The notes: generated by a model not told the origin, from the sequence alone. 64,000 nucleotides of DNA from Paenibacillus sp. RC334 (GCF_030034735.1 NZ_CP125370.1:3844001-3908000), one strand, 5' to 3'; counted from the first letter of the stretch, positions 45,238 through 53,340 are shown. Numbers and translations are program-made.

Positions 45238-45355
45238 GCTTAACGTTTCTGTATTCATGAACCCCGCCAGGGGTTGTCTGCTGAACCCCCTCTTCGAAAT
45301 CCATCTCGCAGACCTAGGCTCCGTCAGGAGCCGTAGCTTGGATATTATGTTAGCT
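45238..45355 (-). repeat. attC site 24 (short type)
   Basis: Cores GCTTAAC (45238) and GTTAGCT (45349). Arms GTATTCATGAACC and GCTTGGATATTATG; CCCCGCCAGGGG. 118 bp. The stop of the upstream cassette gene overlaps the right core. Confidence 0.94.
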
Positions 45356-46291
45356 GATGCCATTTGCCTTCATTGAGTTAGCTTTCAATAGGTATTGTCT
45401 TATTGCATTATCTAATTGAGTGTTTTTCTCGATTCCAATAATTCTCACAAAATTCATTAATTTGTTACCCTGTGATTCTTCGAGATCAAAAAGAATTTTA
45501 GTTCTTACGAGTTTTTGAAGATTAACTGAAGTTGATAGTCTATTCCGATTTTCCATCCGCCCGTTCAGAATAGATAACATCTTATTAACAGAAGCATTAT
45601 TTGCTTGTTTTCCAGCAATCATAATGAAACTATCTAATTGATTTGAGAACTTCTTATATTTCAAATAGTTCTTAATTAATTTTAGTGTGACTTCATTCAA
45701 CTCTACCCACTCATTAATTAAATTATCTTCATTACTCCGAACATTTCTAATTCTTTTGTTTTTTATATCAACATCAGACATTACCAGTTTGTAAATATGA
45801 TTTTGTTCGAACAAGCAATAATAGGATAGCGCCCAAATTAATGGAGCGACAAATGTCGCTTCCTGATCCCGATCTGGAAATCTGTACTTTACATCATCAC
45901 TAAATATAAATGAAATGTCATCATTCAATAAAAAATCAATCTCCTCACCTTCACCTGGATCATATTCTCTAATAAACTTCTTAATAGCTAGATAACTACT
46001 TGAATCTAAACGTTCATGATCATAATAAAAATCAAGTAAATTAGTTATTGCTGCTCTTGCAGTCGCGCCCTTTCTAATTTCAAGAAAGTTCATAACTTTA
46101 TATTTAGCAAAAATATCTTTATAGTTACCGATTTCCACATGATCCAATATATAATTTTTCATGTAGAAGTTTAGATCACTTAAATACTGCTTCTTAGTTT
46201 TTTCTGATACGCCCTTATTACGAATATCTAGAAACTTCGCAAAATCAACAGTTACTGCCTTCCATTGTTTTATTGAAAATAAGTTATCCAC
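45350..46291 (-). CDS. Cassette gene, tyrosine-recombinase-like protein lacking catalytic residues
   Basis: 313 residues with the two-part layout of a phage integrase. An N-terminal SAM-like core-binding domain ('FAKFLDIRNKGVSEKTKKQY', 'LSDLNFYMKNY') is followed by a C-terminal domain in which the usual 'GLR.SEL' is replaced by 'FEQNHIYKLVMSDVDIKNKR', and no H-x-x-R, H/W or nucleophilic Tyr is visible at the end ('VRIIGIEKNTQLDNAIRQYL'). It should bind DNA but not recombine it. A dead recombinase carried as an integron cassette could modulate the integrase; this is inference. ATG at 46291. Confidence 0.72.
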   Translation of the reverse strand: MDNLFSIKQWKAVTVDFAKFLDIRNKGVSEKTKKQYLSDLNFYMKNYILDHVEIGNYKDIFAKYKVMNFLEIRKGATARAAITNLLDFYYDHERLDSSSYLAIKKFIREYDPGEGEEIDFLLNDDISFIFSDDVKYRFPDRDQEATFVAPLIWALSYYCLFEQNHIYKLVMSDVDIKNKRIRNVRSNEDNLINEWVELNEVTLKLIKNYLKYKKFSNQLDSFIMIAGKQANNASVNKMLSILNGRMENRNRLSTSVNLQKLVRTKILFDLEESQGNKLMNFVRIIGIEKNTQLDNAIRQYLLKANSMKANGIS

Positions 46292-46363
46292 AAAACACCT
46301 TCCTGATAAAATAAAATTTTATTCATATTTTAAGTTATTGTTTTGTTAATTGCAAATGGTTTC

Positions 46364-46518
46364 ACTTAACGTTTCTGTATCCACCACGTCCCATCGACTT
46401 AAGGCTCCGCTAGGAGCCGACCGCGGTGCGGATGTGTCCGCCTGATTCTATTTCCCTGCCATTCCCCTTCGGGAGGACCGAGGGCCGTCAGGCCCGATGC
46501 GTGGATATGATGTTACAT
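46364..46518 (-). repeat. attC site 25 (long type)
   Basis: Cores ACTTAAC (46364) and GTTACAT (46512). Arms GTATCCACCACGTCCC and GCGTGGATATGATG (covarying with the usual ATTCA/TGAAT). Contains GACTTAAGGCTCCGC and CATTCCCCTTCGGG, as in site 29. 155 bp. Confidence 0.92.
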
Positions 46519-46592
46519 GACGTTGTTGTCTTCCTGTAAAATCCAAAAAAAGAGACTTTTTAAGTCTCCCTATACCTTAAATAAATAATTCG

Positions 46593-46818
46593 TCACTTAC
46601 TATTTTCAAACATGCCATTAGGTAACGATCGTTTAATATTTTCGGGCAAGAACTCAGTTGTTATCTGACCCAAAGATTTAACTAACTCAGGATTCTTTCT
46701 ACCCCAATTTAAAGTTTTCGTGACAAAGGCTTTTATCCAATTGACTTTTGTAAATGATTCAAGTTGATTTTTAAGAAATTCAAATTCGATTTTTATTCTC
46801 GATAGCTCATCTTCTAGC
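46593..46818 (-). pseudogene. 3' part of a 239-residue cassette gene interrupted by the composite transposon
   Basis: This segment encodes the C-terminal ~74 residues ('EDELSRIKIEFEFLKNQL', '..VNWIKAFVTKTLNWGRKNPE', '..FENSK' stop at 46593). The other part is at 52614-53112. Removing the transposon and one copy of the CTAGC duplication joins 'QMKNNEML' to 'EDELSRIK' in frame. Confidence 0.9.
46814..46818. repeat. Target-site duplication, left copy (CTAGC)
   Basis: Five-base direct repeat CTAGC, matched at 52614-52618. Its position restores the interrupted gene exactly. Confidence 0.85.
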
Positions 46819-47335
46819 GGTTAAACACCCTAATTCAGGACAATACACCTCTTATTCGATATCAGATGTAGAATTTCGTTAATTTGCTTTGTTTCTCGCC
46901 GCCCTGCACCTGGTTTATCTTATACACAAGATGGTGAGCCAATCAGTGATGAGCAGATTTGTGAATGGATCATGGAGTTCTTAGCAGGCGAAGGCGCGAA
47001 CTACGGCTATCGTAAACTGACCGTGCTTTTAAGCCGCCGCCATCAACTGAAAATTAACAAGAAGAAAGTTTACCGTCTATGCAAGCGGATGGATGTGCTT
47101 CGTCCACAGCGGAAACTCAAGATTAAATTCTCTGGCCCATCGCAATACCATCTTTGGATCAAGCTCATGTTGTCTTGCTATAGCGGTCATGTTGCCGATT
47201 TCCTTCCCCTTGGCAACCATCATCTTCTTGAAATTTAGATCATACTGTTTCTTCTTCATTTCGTTCCCCTCCGCCTCAATATTATTGTATCGGAGTAAGG
47301 GGTGTACTGTCCAAGTTCAAATAGGGGCTAAATAG
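46819..47335. mobile_element. Left IS3-type copy, internally inverted and deleted
   Basis: The left terminus (46836-46894) matches 50981-51039. Positions 46895-47125 are an orfB fragment on the plus strand, inverted relative to the right copy. Positions 47126-47335 match the orfA start and right terminus of the right copy (about 52404-52613). No functional transposase remains, but both ends do. Confidence 0.85.
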
Positions 47336-47342
47336 ACACCAA

Positions 47343-47384
47343 AAAAAGAGCGGGCTATCTTTTCGATAACCTGCTCTTTTTCTT
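47343..47384. terminator. Bidirectional terminator at the passenger edge
   Basis: AAAAAGAGCGGG..ATCTTTTCGAT..CCTGCTCTTTTTC hairpin, with U-tracts possible on both strands. Confidence 0.65.
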
Positions 47385-47639
47385 GATTTTTAGCCTTGCG
47401 CCATACTTAATGACATTGGCTTAATGGCACGCCTTTTTATGCACCTATTGTCATTGAATAGTCCTTCATGTTGAACGAACAATCGTTAAGCATTATTACA
47501 TGATACATATTTCGAGTGGTATCCGGCGAGTCTAGCGGCCATGATGCACCCGCGCAGAAGCACTAACTGAATCTCGGTCAGATCACCAGCACGCGTTTGG
47601 CTATGCGCGTGGCGGCTGTGACTTTGTTGTTACGCGCCG
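47385..47639. other. Left edge of the passenger, no gene seen
   Basis: Composition switches here from AT-rich to GC-rich (from about 47520). No open frame with start signals. Confidence 0.5.
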
Positions 47640-48236
47640 CTATTTGAACTTGACGAGATCCTGGAAGATCAGTTCAGCCCAGGTATTGCCCCTGGCCTGG
47701 ACGAGCGAGCCGCCATCCTTGAGCGGTCCTAGCGCAATCGGCGCGAAACCGAGTTGTTCGGCCAGAACCGCGACCGGCGCCACCGCATTTTCGTCGTCGC
47801 TTGACAAAAACACGACGCGGCTGCCGCCATTCACGCTCGGATCAGCGGCCAGAACGGCAGCGGGCAGATGGTTAAAGCCCTTTACGAACCTGGCGCCGGT
47901 AAACGCTTTGGCGACAACTGCGGACGACGGCTGACCATCCAGGTCTTCAACGGGAGCATTTGTATTTGTCGCGTCGATGATCGTCTTGCCCTGCCAGGTT
48001 GTGATCTGCTTCGCGACTTCGCGATGTTCCCAAAACGGAACCGCCAGGAAGATCGTGTCGGACGCGATTGCATCCTGCAGCGTCCTAGGGACAACGGTGG
48101 GGCCGATCGCTCGTGCCTGCTGTATCAACGTCACGGGAGGGCGCCGGCTGGCGACGGTCACATCGATGTTCTTTCTTGCAAATGCTCGGGCGAGTGCTTG
48201 GCCTACCGCGCCAAAGCCAATAATCGAATAGCTCAT
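47640..48236 (-). CDS. NADP-binding reductase of the F420-dependent NADP reductase-like group
   Basis: 198 residues from the ATG at 48236 (MSYSIIGFGAVGQALARAFA). Rossmann motif 'IIGFGAVGQALARAFARKN' with the R/R pair of NADP binders in 'VTVASRRPPVTL'; 'TIIDATNTNAP' and 'FVKGFNHLPAAVLAADP' are typical of the NADPH-dependent F420 reductase / YggS-unrelated 'NADB_Rossmann' family common in Proteobacteria. Strong GC bias and codon use unlike the surrounding array show that it arrived with the transposon. In proteobacteria such genes sit next to SDR and TetR genes, as here. The substrate is unknown. Confidence 0.85.
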   Translation of the reverse strand: MSYSIIGFGAVGQALARAFARKNIDVTVASRRPPVTLIQQARAIGPTVVPRTLQDAIASDTIFLAVPFWEHREVAKQITTWQGKTIIDATNTNAPVEDLDGQPSSAVVAKAFTGARFVKGFNHLPAAVLAADPSVNGGSRVVFLSSDDENAVAPVAVLAEQLGFAPIALGPLKDGGSLVQARGNTWAELIFQDLVKFK

Positions 48237-48457
48237 GTTAACTCTCCATTCAGGGGACGTTTTGATCAACCACGGACCCATGTTAATTGGTAACCGGGCG
48301 TGAGGGACCGTTGCCCGCGATGCGCCACGCGAGACAATACCCGCTGGACAATCACCGAAATAAATCCCGCTTATTAATCAGGATTCCATACTTATCGACA
48401 CAACTCGGATCATCTTCGTCAAGTTGACAGACCCCCCACACGCTTTTCGGCGTGATC

Positions 48458-49192
48458 TCAGATGGCCGATAAGCCGCCGTCGACAGACAAATCCACCCCA
48501 TTCACGAAGCTCGAATCGTCTGAAGCAAGAAACAGCGCGGCCGTCGCAATTTCCTCAGGACGGCCCATCTTTCCCCGCGGGATCAGGGATTCGAACATCC
48601 GCTTCGTCTCCTCGTCGATAGCTTGGTCCTGCATCGGTGTGGCGATCGGCCCCGGGCTCAGCACGTTCACCCGGATATTCCTGCCCTTCAGTTCGTTGAG
48701 CCAAGTGCGTGCGAATGAGCGCAACGCCGCCTTGCTCGCCGCATACACGCCGAAACCAGGAAAACCTTTCACCGAAGTAACTGACCCGGTCATGATGATC
48801 GATCCGCCATCGTTGAACAGCGGCAACGCCTTCTGGACCGCAAACAGCGTTCCGCGCGTATTCAGGCCGAAGGTCGCATCGAAGTGCTGCTCGCTAATCT
48901 CGCCCAGTGGGCCGGCTTCGCCCGTGCCAGCGCTCGCGAATAGGACATCGATCTTGCCCTTTTCCCGCTTTACTGTATCGAACAGGCGGTCGAGGTCGTC
49001 GAGATTGGCCGAGTCGCCGCGCACGCCGGTCACGTTCCGGCCAATCAGCTTGACGGCCTCGTCGAGCGCCTCCTGCCTCCGGCCCGTGATGAAAACATAG
49101 GCGCCTTCTTCAACGAACCGCTTGGCGCTCGCCAGCGCCATGCCGCTCGATCCACCCGTGATGACTGCAACCTTACCTTCAAGTTTTCCCAT
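48458..49192 (-). CDS. Short-chain dehydrogenase/reductase (SDR)
   Basis: 244 residues from the ATG at 49192 (MGKLEGKVAVITGGSSGMAL) after AAAGGGGAAAGAAGTC. Cofactor motif 'TGGSSGMALASA' (TGxxxGxA variant), 'FASAGTGEAGPLGE' in the NAG position, catalytic Ser in 'SIIMTGSVTS' and 'YAASKAALRSF' (YxxxK). C-terminal 'SSFVNGVDLSVDGGLSAI' is standard for classical SDRs. GC-rich, proteobacterial in style. A ~50 bp piece of this gene is duplicated inside the neighbouring regulator (49711-49760). Confidence 0.92.
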   Translation of the reverse strand: MGKLEGKVAVITGGSSGMALASAKRFVEEGAYVFITGRRQEALDEAVKLIGRNVTGVRGDSANLDDLDRLFDTVKREKGKIDVLFASAGTGEAGPLGEISEQHFDATFGLNTRGTLFAVQKALPLFNDGGSIIMTGSVTSVKGFPGFGVYAASKAALRSFARTWLNELKGRNIRVNVLSPGPIATPMQDQAIDEETKRMFESLIPRGKMGRPEEIATAALFLASDDSSFVNGVDLSVDGGLSAI

Positions 49193-49307
49193 GACTTCTT
49201 TCCCCTTTCGTGATGTCCGACAGTGTCTCGGTTCCCATTTGCACAAATGTGCTGTATCTTGTGGATCACTGATTCAGATACAGGTTCATCATATATGGAT
49301 CAGTGAT

Positions 49308-49357
49308 CCATTGTCAAGGCGATTTATGCGAGACTACGCCATAAAAAATTACATCCA
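49308..49357 (+). repeat. 50 bp direct repeat, left copy
   Basis: CCATTGTCAAGGCGATTTAT.. repeated with four or five mismatches at 49761-49810, where it contains the original TetR start. The pair flanks a 403 bp insert bearing the XRE promoter and domain. Confidence 0.85.
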
Positions 49358-49370
49358 ATTTGATTATAGT

Positions 49371-49425
49371 TCCCTTTCGGAACATTAGCAATAATATTTG
49401 ATAGAATGTTTCCAAAAGGAACATT
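49371..49425 (+). promoter_or_regulatory. Two palindromic operators upstream of the XRE-TetR chimera
   Basis: GTTCCCTTTCGGAAC and GTTTCCAAAAGGAAC, both GTTYC-n4-5-GGAAC palindromes about 40 bp apart, in AT-rich DNA directly before the GTG start: likely autoregulatory sites for the XRE domain. Confidence 0.7.
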
Positions 49426-49457
49426 TATAATGTAATATATTAATAGGGGTGATTTAG

Positions 49458-50357
49458 GTGGCTACATTCGCCGAGAGATTTAAAATGCTTCGTGAAGAGC
49501 GAGGATGGACGCAGGAGCAAGCTGCAGAACGATTGAAAATATCTAGATCTACCATAGCTGGATACGAGTCTGACAAAAAAGGCAGAACACCAAGGAAGGA
49601 AACGATCGATAAGATTGCCACTCTTTTTGGGGTTTCTATAGACTTTTTATTAGGTCGCATTAACGAAGAATACAGCGGCCAGTACTCAGATTCTAGAAAA
49701 TATTTCCGAGCGAGCGCTGTCACGGGCGAAGCCGGCCCACTGGGCGAGATTACCGAGCAGCCATTGTCAAGGCGATTTATGCGAGCCGACGCCAGAAAAA
49801 ATTACAGCCATCTACTTGCAGTCGCGCGTGACGTCGTCACCGAGCATGGTGCCGACGCGTCCATGCGAGATATCGCCCGCCGGGCCGACGTCGGGTTGGC
49901 CACACTGCTTCGCCATTTCCCGACGCGAGAAGCCTTGTTCGAAGCGTTGCTGCGTATGAATGTGGACGCACTGATGCAGCAGGCAGCCGAACTCGAAACG
50001 TCGAATCCACCTGACGAAGCGCTGGTGTCCTGGTTTCGCGAAGGGGTGGCATTCGTTCATAGCTATAGCGGCGTTTGCGCCTTGTTGGCGAGCGCCCACG
50101 CGGACCCGGACTCCGCGCTTCACGCTTCAAGCTCAGCGGTGCGGTCAGCGGGCGCGCGACTACTGCTCCGCGCTCAGGCCGAGGGAACTGCGCGCGCCGA
50201 TATGGATGGGGTCGACCTGTTCGCCCTGATGTCGGCGCTCGGCTGGCTCGTCGGCCAGCCCGGATTCGCGCCACGGGGGGATCATCTCTTTCACGTTATT
50301 ACGAGCGCCATCCTGATAAATCGGCCTAGCAACGGTGTCAAGAAGGCAACGTGTTGA
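49458..50357 (+). CDS. Chimeric regulator: XRE HTH domain fused in frame to a TetR-family repressor
   Basis: 299 residues from the GTG at 49458 (VATFAERFKMLREERGWTQE) after AGGGGTGAT. Residues 1-84 are a Firmicutes-type Cro/C1 HTH ('AAERLKISRSTIAGYESDKK'). Residues 85-101 are encoded by a patch copied from the SDR gene ('VTGEAGPLGEITEQ'). Residues about 107-299 are a complete TetR protein (HTH 'MRDIARRADVGLATLLRHFP', ligand domain to the C-terminus) with high GC. The AT-rich start and GC-rich rest have different origins. The TetR part alone would begin at the internal ATG (MRADARKNYSHLL, 49780). Whether the fusion is functional is unknown. Confidence 0.85.
   Translation: MATFAERFKMLREERGWTQEQAAERLKISRSTIAGYESDKKGRTPRKETIDKIATLFGVSIDFLLGRINEEYSGQYSDSRKYFRASAVTGEAGPLGEITEQPLSRRFMRADARKNYSHLLAVARDVVTEHGADASMRDIARRADVGLATLLRHFPTREALFEALLRMNVDALMQQAAELETSNPPDEALVSWFREGVAFVHSYSGVCALLASAHADPDSALHASSSAVRSAGARLLLRAQAEGTARADMDGVDLFALMSALGWLVGQPGFAPRGDHLFHVITSAILINRPSNGVKKATC
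49711..49760 (+). repeat. 50 bp segment duplicated from the SDR gene
   Basis: Nearly identical to the complement of about 48889-48938 (SDR codons for GTGEAGPLGEISEQ), inserted between the XRE and TetR coding parts and keeping both in frame. Confidence 0.85.
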
Positions 50358-50764
50358 ATCAGATTTGCCGACGCATACTTTCCTACCAGGGAAGCCCCGG
50401 GGATTCGAACCAGACGGCGGAAAGCTGACTGGAGCCGACACTCGAAGGTCATTACCGCACTCGATCGATTGGCCGCTCCTGGCCGACACCGGAAGCTCGC
50501 CTTCACATCGGGGGCGAAAGTCGGCTCAGCATGTCGCCTAGGCTAAACTGTTGCGTAACAGTTACACTGGATTACATTTCTGTCGGAAACTTGCGAAGCC
50601 CGCCCATAGCCGCTGTCGGACCCGGACGGGACATTGGCGCGCGCGACACAAGGCGCGGGATTGCGTTGTGACGGAGCCTCACCTAACGTACAGCAAGCGA
50701 GAGCGCTCCGATTCTGCATAGATAGCTCGCGCCAGCATTTGTGCCCTGCCGACTTCAGGAGAAA
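50358..50764. other. GC-rich passenger DNA without a supported gene
   Basis: Open frames occur on both strands as expected at this GC content, but none has a ribosome binding site or recognisable sequence. Contains a GGGATTCGAACC-like string (tRNA T-loop-like on the minus strand); no cloverleaf could be built around it by eye. Confidence 0.4.
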
Positions 50765-51016
50765 ATGATGCGTGGCCTGGTGATGGGAATCGCTATCATC
50801 TCAGCGAGCTGGCCGTTTATAAAGGCTCTCGCTCAGGATGACTCGGACATGCCTAAGGAGAGATGGGGAAAGACGGAAGACGGTCACAGCCGAATCACCG
50901 CGCGGCAGAGAAACTCAGAAATCGGACTTCGCGACAATTGTGGCCCCTCCTGGTTTCGCCATCGCTATGGACAGGCTGGACAGGACAATACACCTCTTAT
51001 TCGATATCAGATGTAG
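50765..51016 (+). pseudogene. Small secreted proteobacterial protein truncated by the IS
   Basis: The ATG at 50765 follows AGGAGAAA. The product starts MMRGLVMGIAIISASWPFIK, a signal peptide with cleavage near ALAQD, then a charged tail 'DDSDMPKERWGKTEDGHSR'. The coding sequence runs into the left end of the right IS copy at 50981, so the natural C-terminus is lost. GC-rich codon use. Function unknown. Confidence 0.6.
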
Positions 51017-51086
51017 AATTTCGTTAATTTGCTTTGTTTTTCGCCCGAATTGACGTTCTTCTCCACACTTCGGGGGAGACCCGCAA

Positions 51087-51245
51087 TCAAAAGTCAGGCT
51101 CGGTTAGATTTCGATAAAGTTCTAAATTGCCCTTCTCTAGGGCATCGCGTTGCTCTTTAAGGTGTTGAATCTCTTCACGCAGACGTTCGATGGTTGCTTC
51201 CATCTCGTCGATTCCGTCTTGTAGTTGTTGGCTGTACTCGTTCAT
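51087..51245 (-). CDS. Small coiled-coil protein downstream of orfB inside the IS
   Basis: A 52-residue open frame starting at the ATG at 51245 (MNEYSQQLQDGIDEMEATIE) with AAAGGAGC eight bases upstream. It is predicted to be one long coiled coil ('RLREEIQHLKEQRDALEKGN'). It lies 38 bp after the orfB stop and within the IS ends. IS3 elements normally carry only orfA and orfB. The good ribosome binding site and heptad pattern suggest that it is expressed; its role is unknown. Confidence 0.65.
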   Translation of the reverse strand: MNEYSQQLQDGIDEMEATIERLREEIQHLKEQRDALEKGNLELYRNLTEPDF

Positions 51246-51282
51246 GCGTGTTGCTCCTTTCTTTACTTATAGCGGCTTAAGA

Positions 51283-52158
51283 TTAAACCTTAATCTGCTT
51301 TGGCTTCACAGTGCCTTGTTTCACCGCTTCCATATATTCATACGGGGACAAATCGTAAATGCTGCCGTGGATGCGGATACGATTATAATCTTGTATAAAC
51401 TGACTTACGACTTCATAGGCCTGTGGATATGTTTCAAACTCATGCCGCTGATAGCACTCCGCCTCTATGATCGAATGATACGATTCGATATGCGCGTTTT
51501 TATTCGGCGTTTTTGGCGGGATGCGCTCGTGAATCATGACAAACTCGTTACAAGCTTCCTCAAACAGGTTGCTAATAAATTGCGGACCGTTGTCCGAACG
51601 AATGACAGGCTTTTCTGCCTTGTCAAAGAGCTGACGTTTCATCAGTGCTTCCTGCATGATCTGAACGAGATGCTTCGCTTCGCACGTCAATCCAATGTGA
51701 TAAGTAACTACGGCGCGATCAAACACATCTAAGATGCTCATAAGGAAGAAGAACCGTTGCTCGCCTTGGACCCATCCATACTTAATGTCAGTCTCCCACA
51801 GTTGATTAGAGGCCGTTATGACGCGATTGTTGGCAAGTCGCTTGGGATGCTTAATCTTGAGTTTCCGCTGTGGACGAAGCACATCCATCCGCTTGCATAG
51901 ACGGTAAACTTTCTTCTTGTTAATTTTCAGTTGATGGCGGCGGCTTAAAAGCACGGTCAGTTTACGATAGCCGTAGTTCGCGCCTTCGCCTGCTAAGAAC
52001 TCCATGATCCATTCACAAATCTGCTCATCACTGATTGGCTCACCATCTTGTGTATAAGATAAACCAGGTGCAGGGCGACCGGCCCTGTGGATTGTTTCTT
52101 GGGCTTGCTCTGGCCTATTCACGTATGCATAATACGTTGAGCGTTCTACCTCTAGCAC
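51283..52158 (-). CDS. IS3-family transposase OrfB
   Basis: 291 residues shown from the internal ATG; the frame extends upstream to about 52240 and overlaps orfA ('KKNEPVLADKIEIAQKYITR'). DDE residues: D in 'LWETDIKYGW', D in 'PVIRSDNGPQFIS', E in 'NKNAHIESYHSIIEAECY'. HTH_21 region 'GANYGYRKLTVLLSRRHQLK'. Normally made as an OrfAB fusion by -1 frameshifting at the A7 slippery run (about 52238-52244). Catalyses copy-out transposition of the element. Confidence 0.93.
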   Translation of the reverse strand: MLEVERSTYYAYVNRPEQAQETIHRAGRPAPGLSYTQDGEPISDEQICEWIMEFLAGEGANYGYRKLTVLLSRRHQLKINKKKVYRLCKRMDVLRPQRKLKIKHPKRLANNRVITASNQLWETDIKYGWVQGEQRFFFLMSILDVFDRAVVTYHIGLTCEAKHLVQIMQEALMKRQLFDKAEKPVIRSDNGPQFISNLFEEACNEFVMIHERIPPKTPNKNAHIESYHSIIEAECYQRHEFETYPQAYEVVSQFIQDYNRIRIHGSIYDLSPYEYMEAVKQGTVKPKQIKV

Positions 52159-52216
52159 ACGCAGTACAAAGCTGATGCTATGCCCTCGTGTAATATACTT
52201 CTGGGCGATTTCTATT

Positions 52217-52537
52217 TTATCCGCAAGTACGGGTTCGTTTTTTTAGTAGGTCTTTGAGAATATCCCTCTCTAAGGCTTGCTCTGCAAAGAGCTTCTTAAG
52301 TTTCTCATTCTCTTTCACAAGCTCTGCATAATCTTCTGAAGTCGGTACAAATTTCGCTTGCTTTACACTAGAACCATCCAGTGTATCTAGATCCTTACGA
52401 TTTAATTCTCTGGCCCATCGCAATACCATCTTTGGATCAAGCTCATGTTGTCTTGATATAGCGGTCATGTTGCCGATTTCCTTCCCCTTGGCAACCACCA
52501 TCTTCTTGAAATTTAGATCATACTGTTTCTTCTTCAT
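52217..52537 (-). CDS. IS3-family transposase OrfA
   Basis: 106 residues (MKKKQYDLNFKKMVVAKGKE), an HTH_8-type DNA-binding region 'GNMTAISRQHELDPKMVLRW' and a C-terminal leucine-zipper-like coiled coil 'YAELVKENEKLKKLFAEQAL'. The last codons contain CTAAAAAAAC, a slippery heptamer for fusion to OrfB. Ribosome binding site GAGGGGAACGAA. Confidence 0.92.
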   Translation of the reverse strand: MKKKQYDLNFKKMVVAKGKEIGNMTAISRQHELDPKMVLRWARELNRKDLDTLDGSSVKQAKFVPTSEDYAELVKENEKLKKLFAEQALERDILKDLLKKRTRTCG

Positions 52538-52613
52538 TTCGTTCCCCTCCGCCTCAATATTATTGTATCGGAGTAAGGGGTGTACTGTCCAAGTTCAAAT
52601 AGGGGCTAAATAG

Positions 52614-52618
52614 CTAGC
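52614..52618. repeat. Target-site duplication, right copy (CTAGC)
   Basis: Pairs with 46814-46818. Confidence 0.85.
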
Positions 52619-53112
52619 ATTTCATTGTTTTTCATTTGGTTCTCAATTTGTTCTACATAGACCTTTTCTAGTTTCTCAAGTCTTTCTCTAAAATCCTCAG
52701 CTTCGATTTTAGAAAAGTACTTATCTTCAAGAGAATTATAGGTTCTTTCTATATCCTGAAATCTTTGATCAACATCTTCTTTAAATTGTTCAAATTGTCT
52801 TATTATTGGTCCTGTCAACAATTCTTCTTTTAAGTTATATAGCCAGTTTTTTATTTCTGAGAAAAGCTCTTTCTTATCACTTGCAGTTTCTTCTTCTAAT
52901 AATTTTATATTTCCAGGCACCTTTGCTGTCTCAAAATCGTCTTCTAGTGATATTGAAAAATAGTAGTTTTCATCAAATGAATAAATAATAGTTATTGTTC
53001 CAAATTGAGTGTCTGTTTCTTCTTCCTGTTCAACTTTAAAATCACCAATGCTAAAAAAATCTGTTTCAAGTTGAGTGTATATTTCCTTTAAAAATGATTT
53101 GGTGATTGACAA
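52614..53112 (-). pseudogene. 5' part of a 239-residue cassette gene interrupted by the composite transposon
   Basis: Encodes the N-terminal ~166 residues from the ATG at 53112 (MSITKSFLKEIYTQLETDFF): an alpha/beta start ('FGTITIIYSFDENYYFSISL') followed by a long coiled-coil helix ('IRQFEQFKEDVDQRFQDIER', 'YFSKIEAEDFRERLEKLEKV'). The remainder is at 46593-46813. The last three codons before the current stop come from the IS end. No family recognised. Confidence 0.88.
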
Positions 53113-53193
53113 ATTATTTCCTCCTAATTGGTTTTTCTAAAAAAAATATATATAACTTCTAGTTTATTTTCAATATTTTGATGCAACAATGTC

Positions 53194-53309
53194 ATATAAC
53201 GTTCCTGTATTCATGAACCCCACAGGGGTTGTCTGCTGAAATCCCTCTCCGAAATCCTTCCCCGCAGACCAAGCTCCGTCAGGAGCGCAGCTTGAATATT
53301 ATGTTCTAT
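53194..53309 (-). repeat. attC site 26 (short type)
   Basis: Cores ATATAAC (53194) and GTTCTAT (53303, one change). Arms GTATTCATGAACC and GCTTGAATATTATG. Hairpin CCCCACAGGGG. 116 bp. Confidence 0.92.
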
Positions 53310-53340
53310 GCCGTTACCCGCATCCTGAATAATCTTGAAC

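Larger units (their letters stand above)
46819..52613. mobile_element. 5,795 bp IS3-type composite transposon
   Basis: Outer ends GGTTAAACACCC..GGACAATACACC and (reverse complement) CTATTTAGCCCC..GGACAGTACACC. A rearranged IS copy lies on the left (46819-47335) and an intact copy on the right (50981-52613). The central passenger (47336-50980) is GC-rich and carries an oxidoreductase, an SDR, a chimeric regulator and a truncated secreted protein. Flanked by CTAGC duplications. Confidence 0.88.
50981..52613 (-). mobile_element. Right IS3-family copy, intact transposase
   Basis: Terminal repeats GGACAATACACC..CGATATC and (complement) GGACAGTACACC..CGATAC. Contains orfA (52217-52537), orfB (51283-about 52240) and a small third frame (51087-51245). 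The outermost ~17 bp of the left terminus seen in the left copy are missing here, replaced by passenger DNA. Confidence 0.87.

Noticed and set aside
47136..50340. Plus-strand frames opposite the GC-rich reductase and SDR genes
   Set aside because: Long antisense frames are expected at high GC; the minus-strand proteins have full family motifs.
50390..50420. tRNA-like GGGATTCGAACC string
   Set aside because: No acceptor, D or anticodon stems could be matched around it on either strand.
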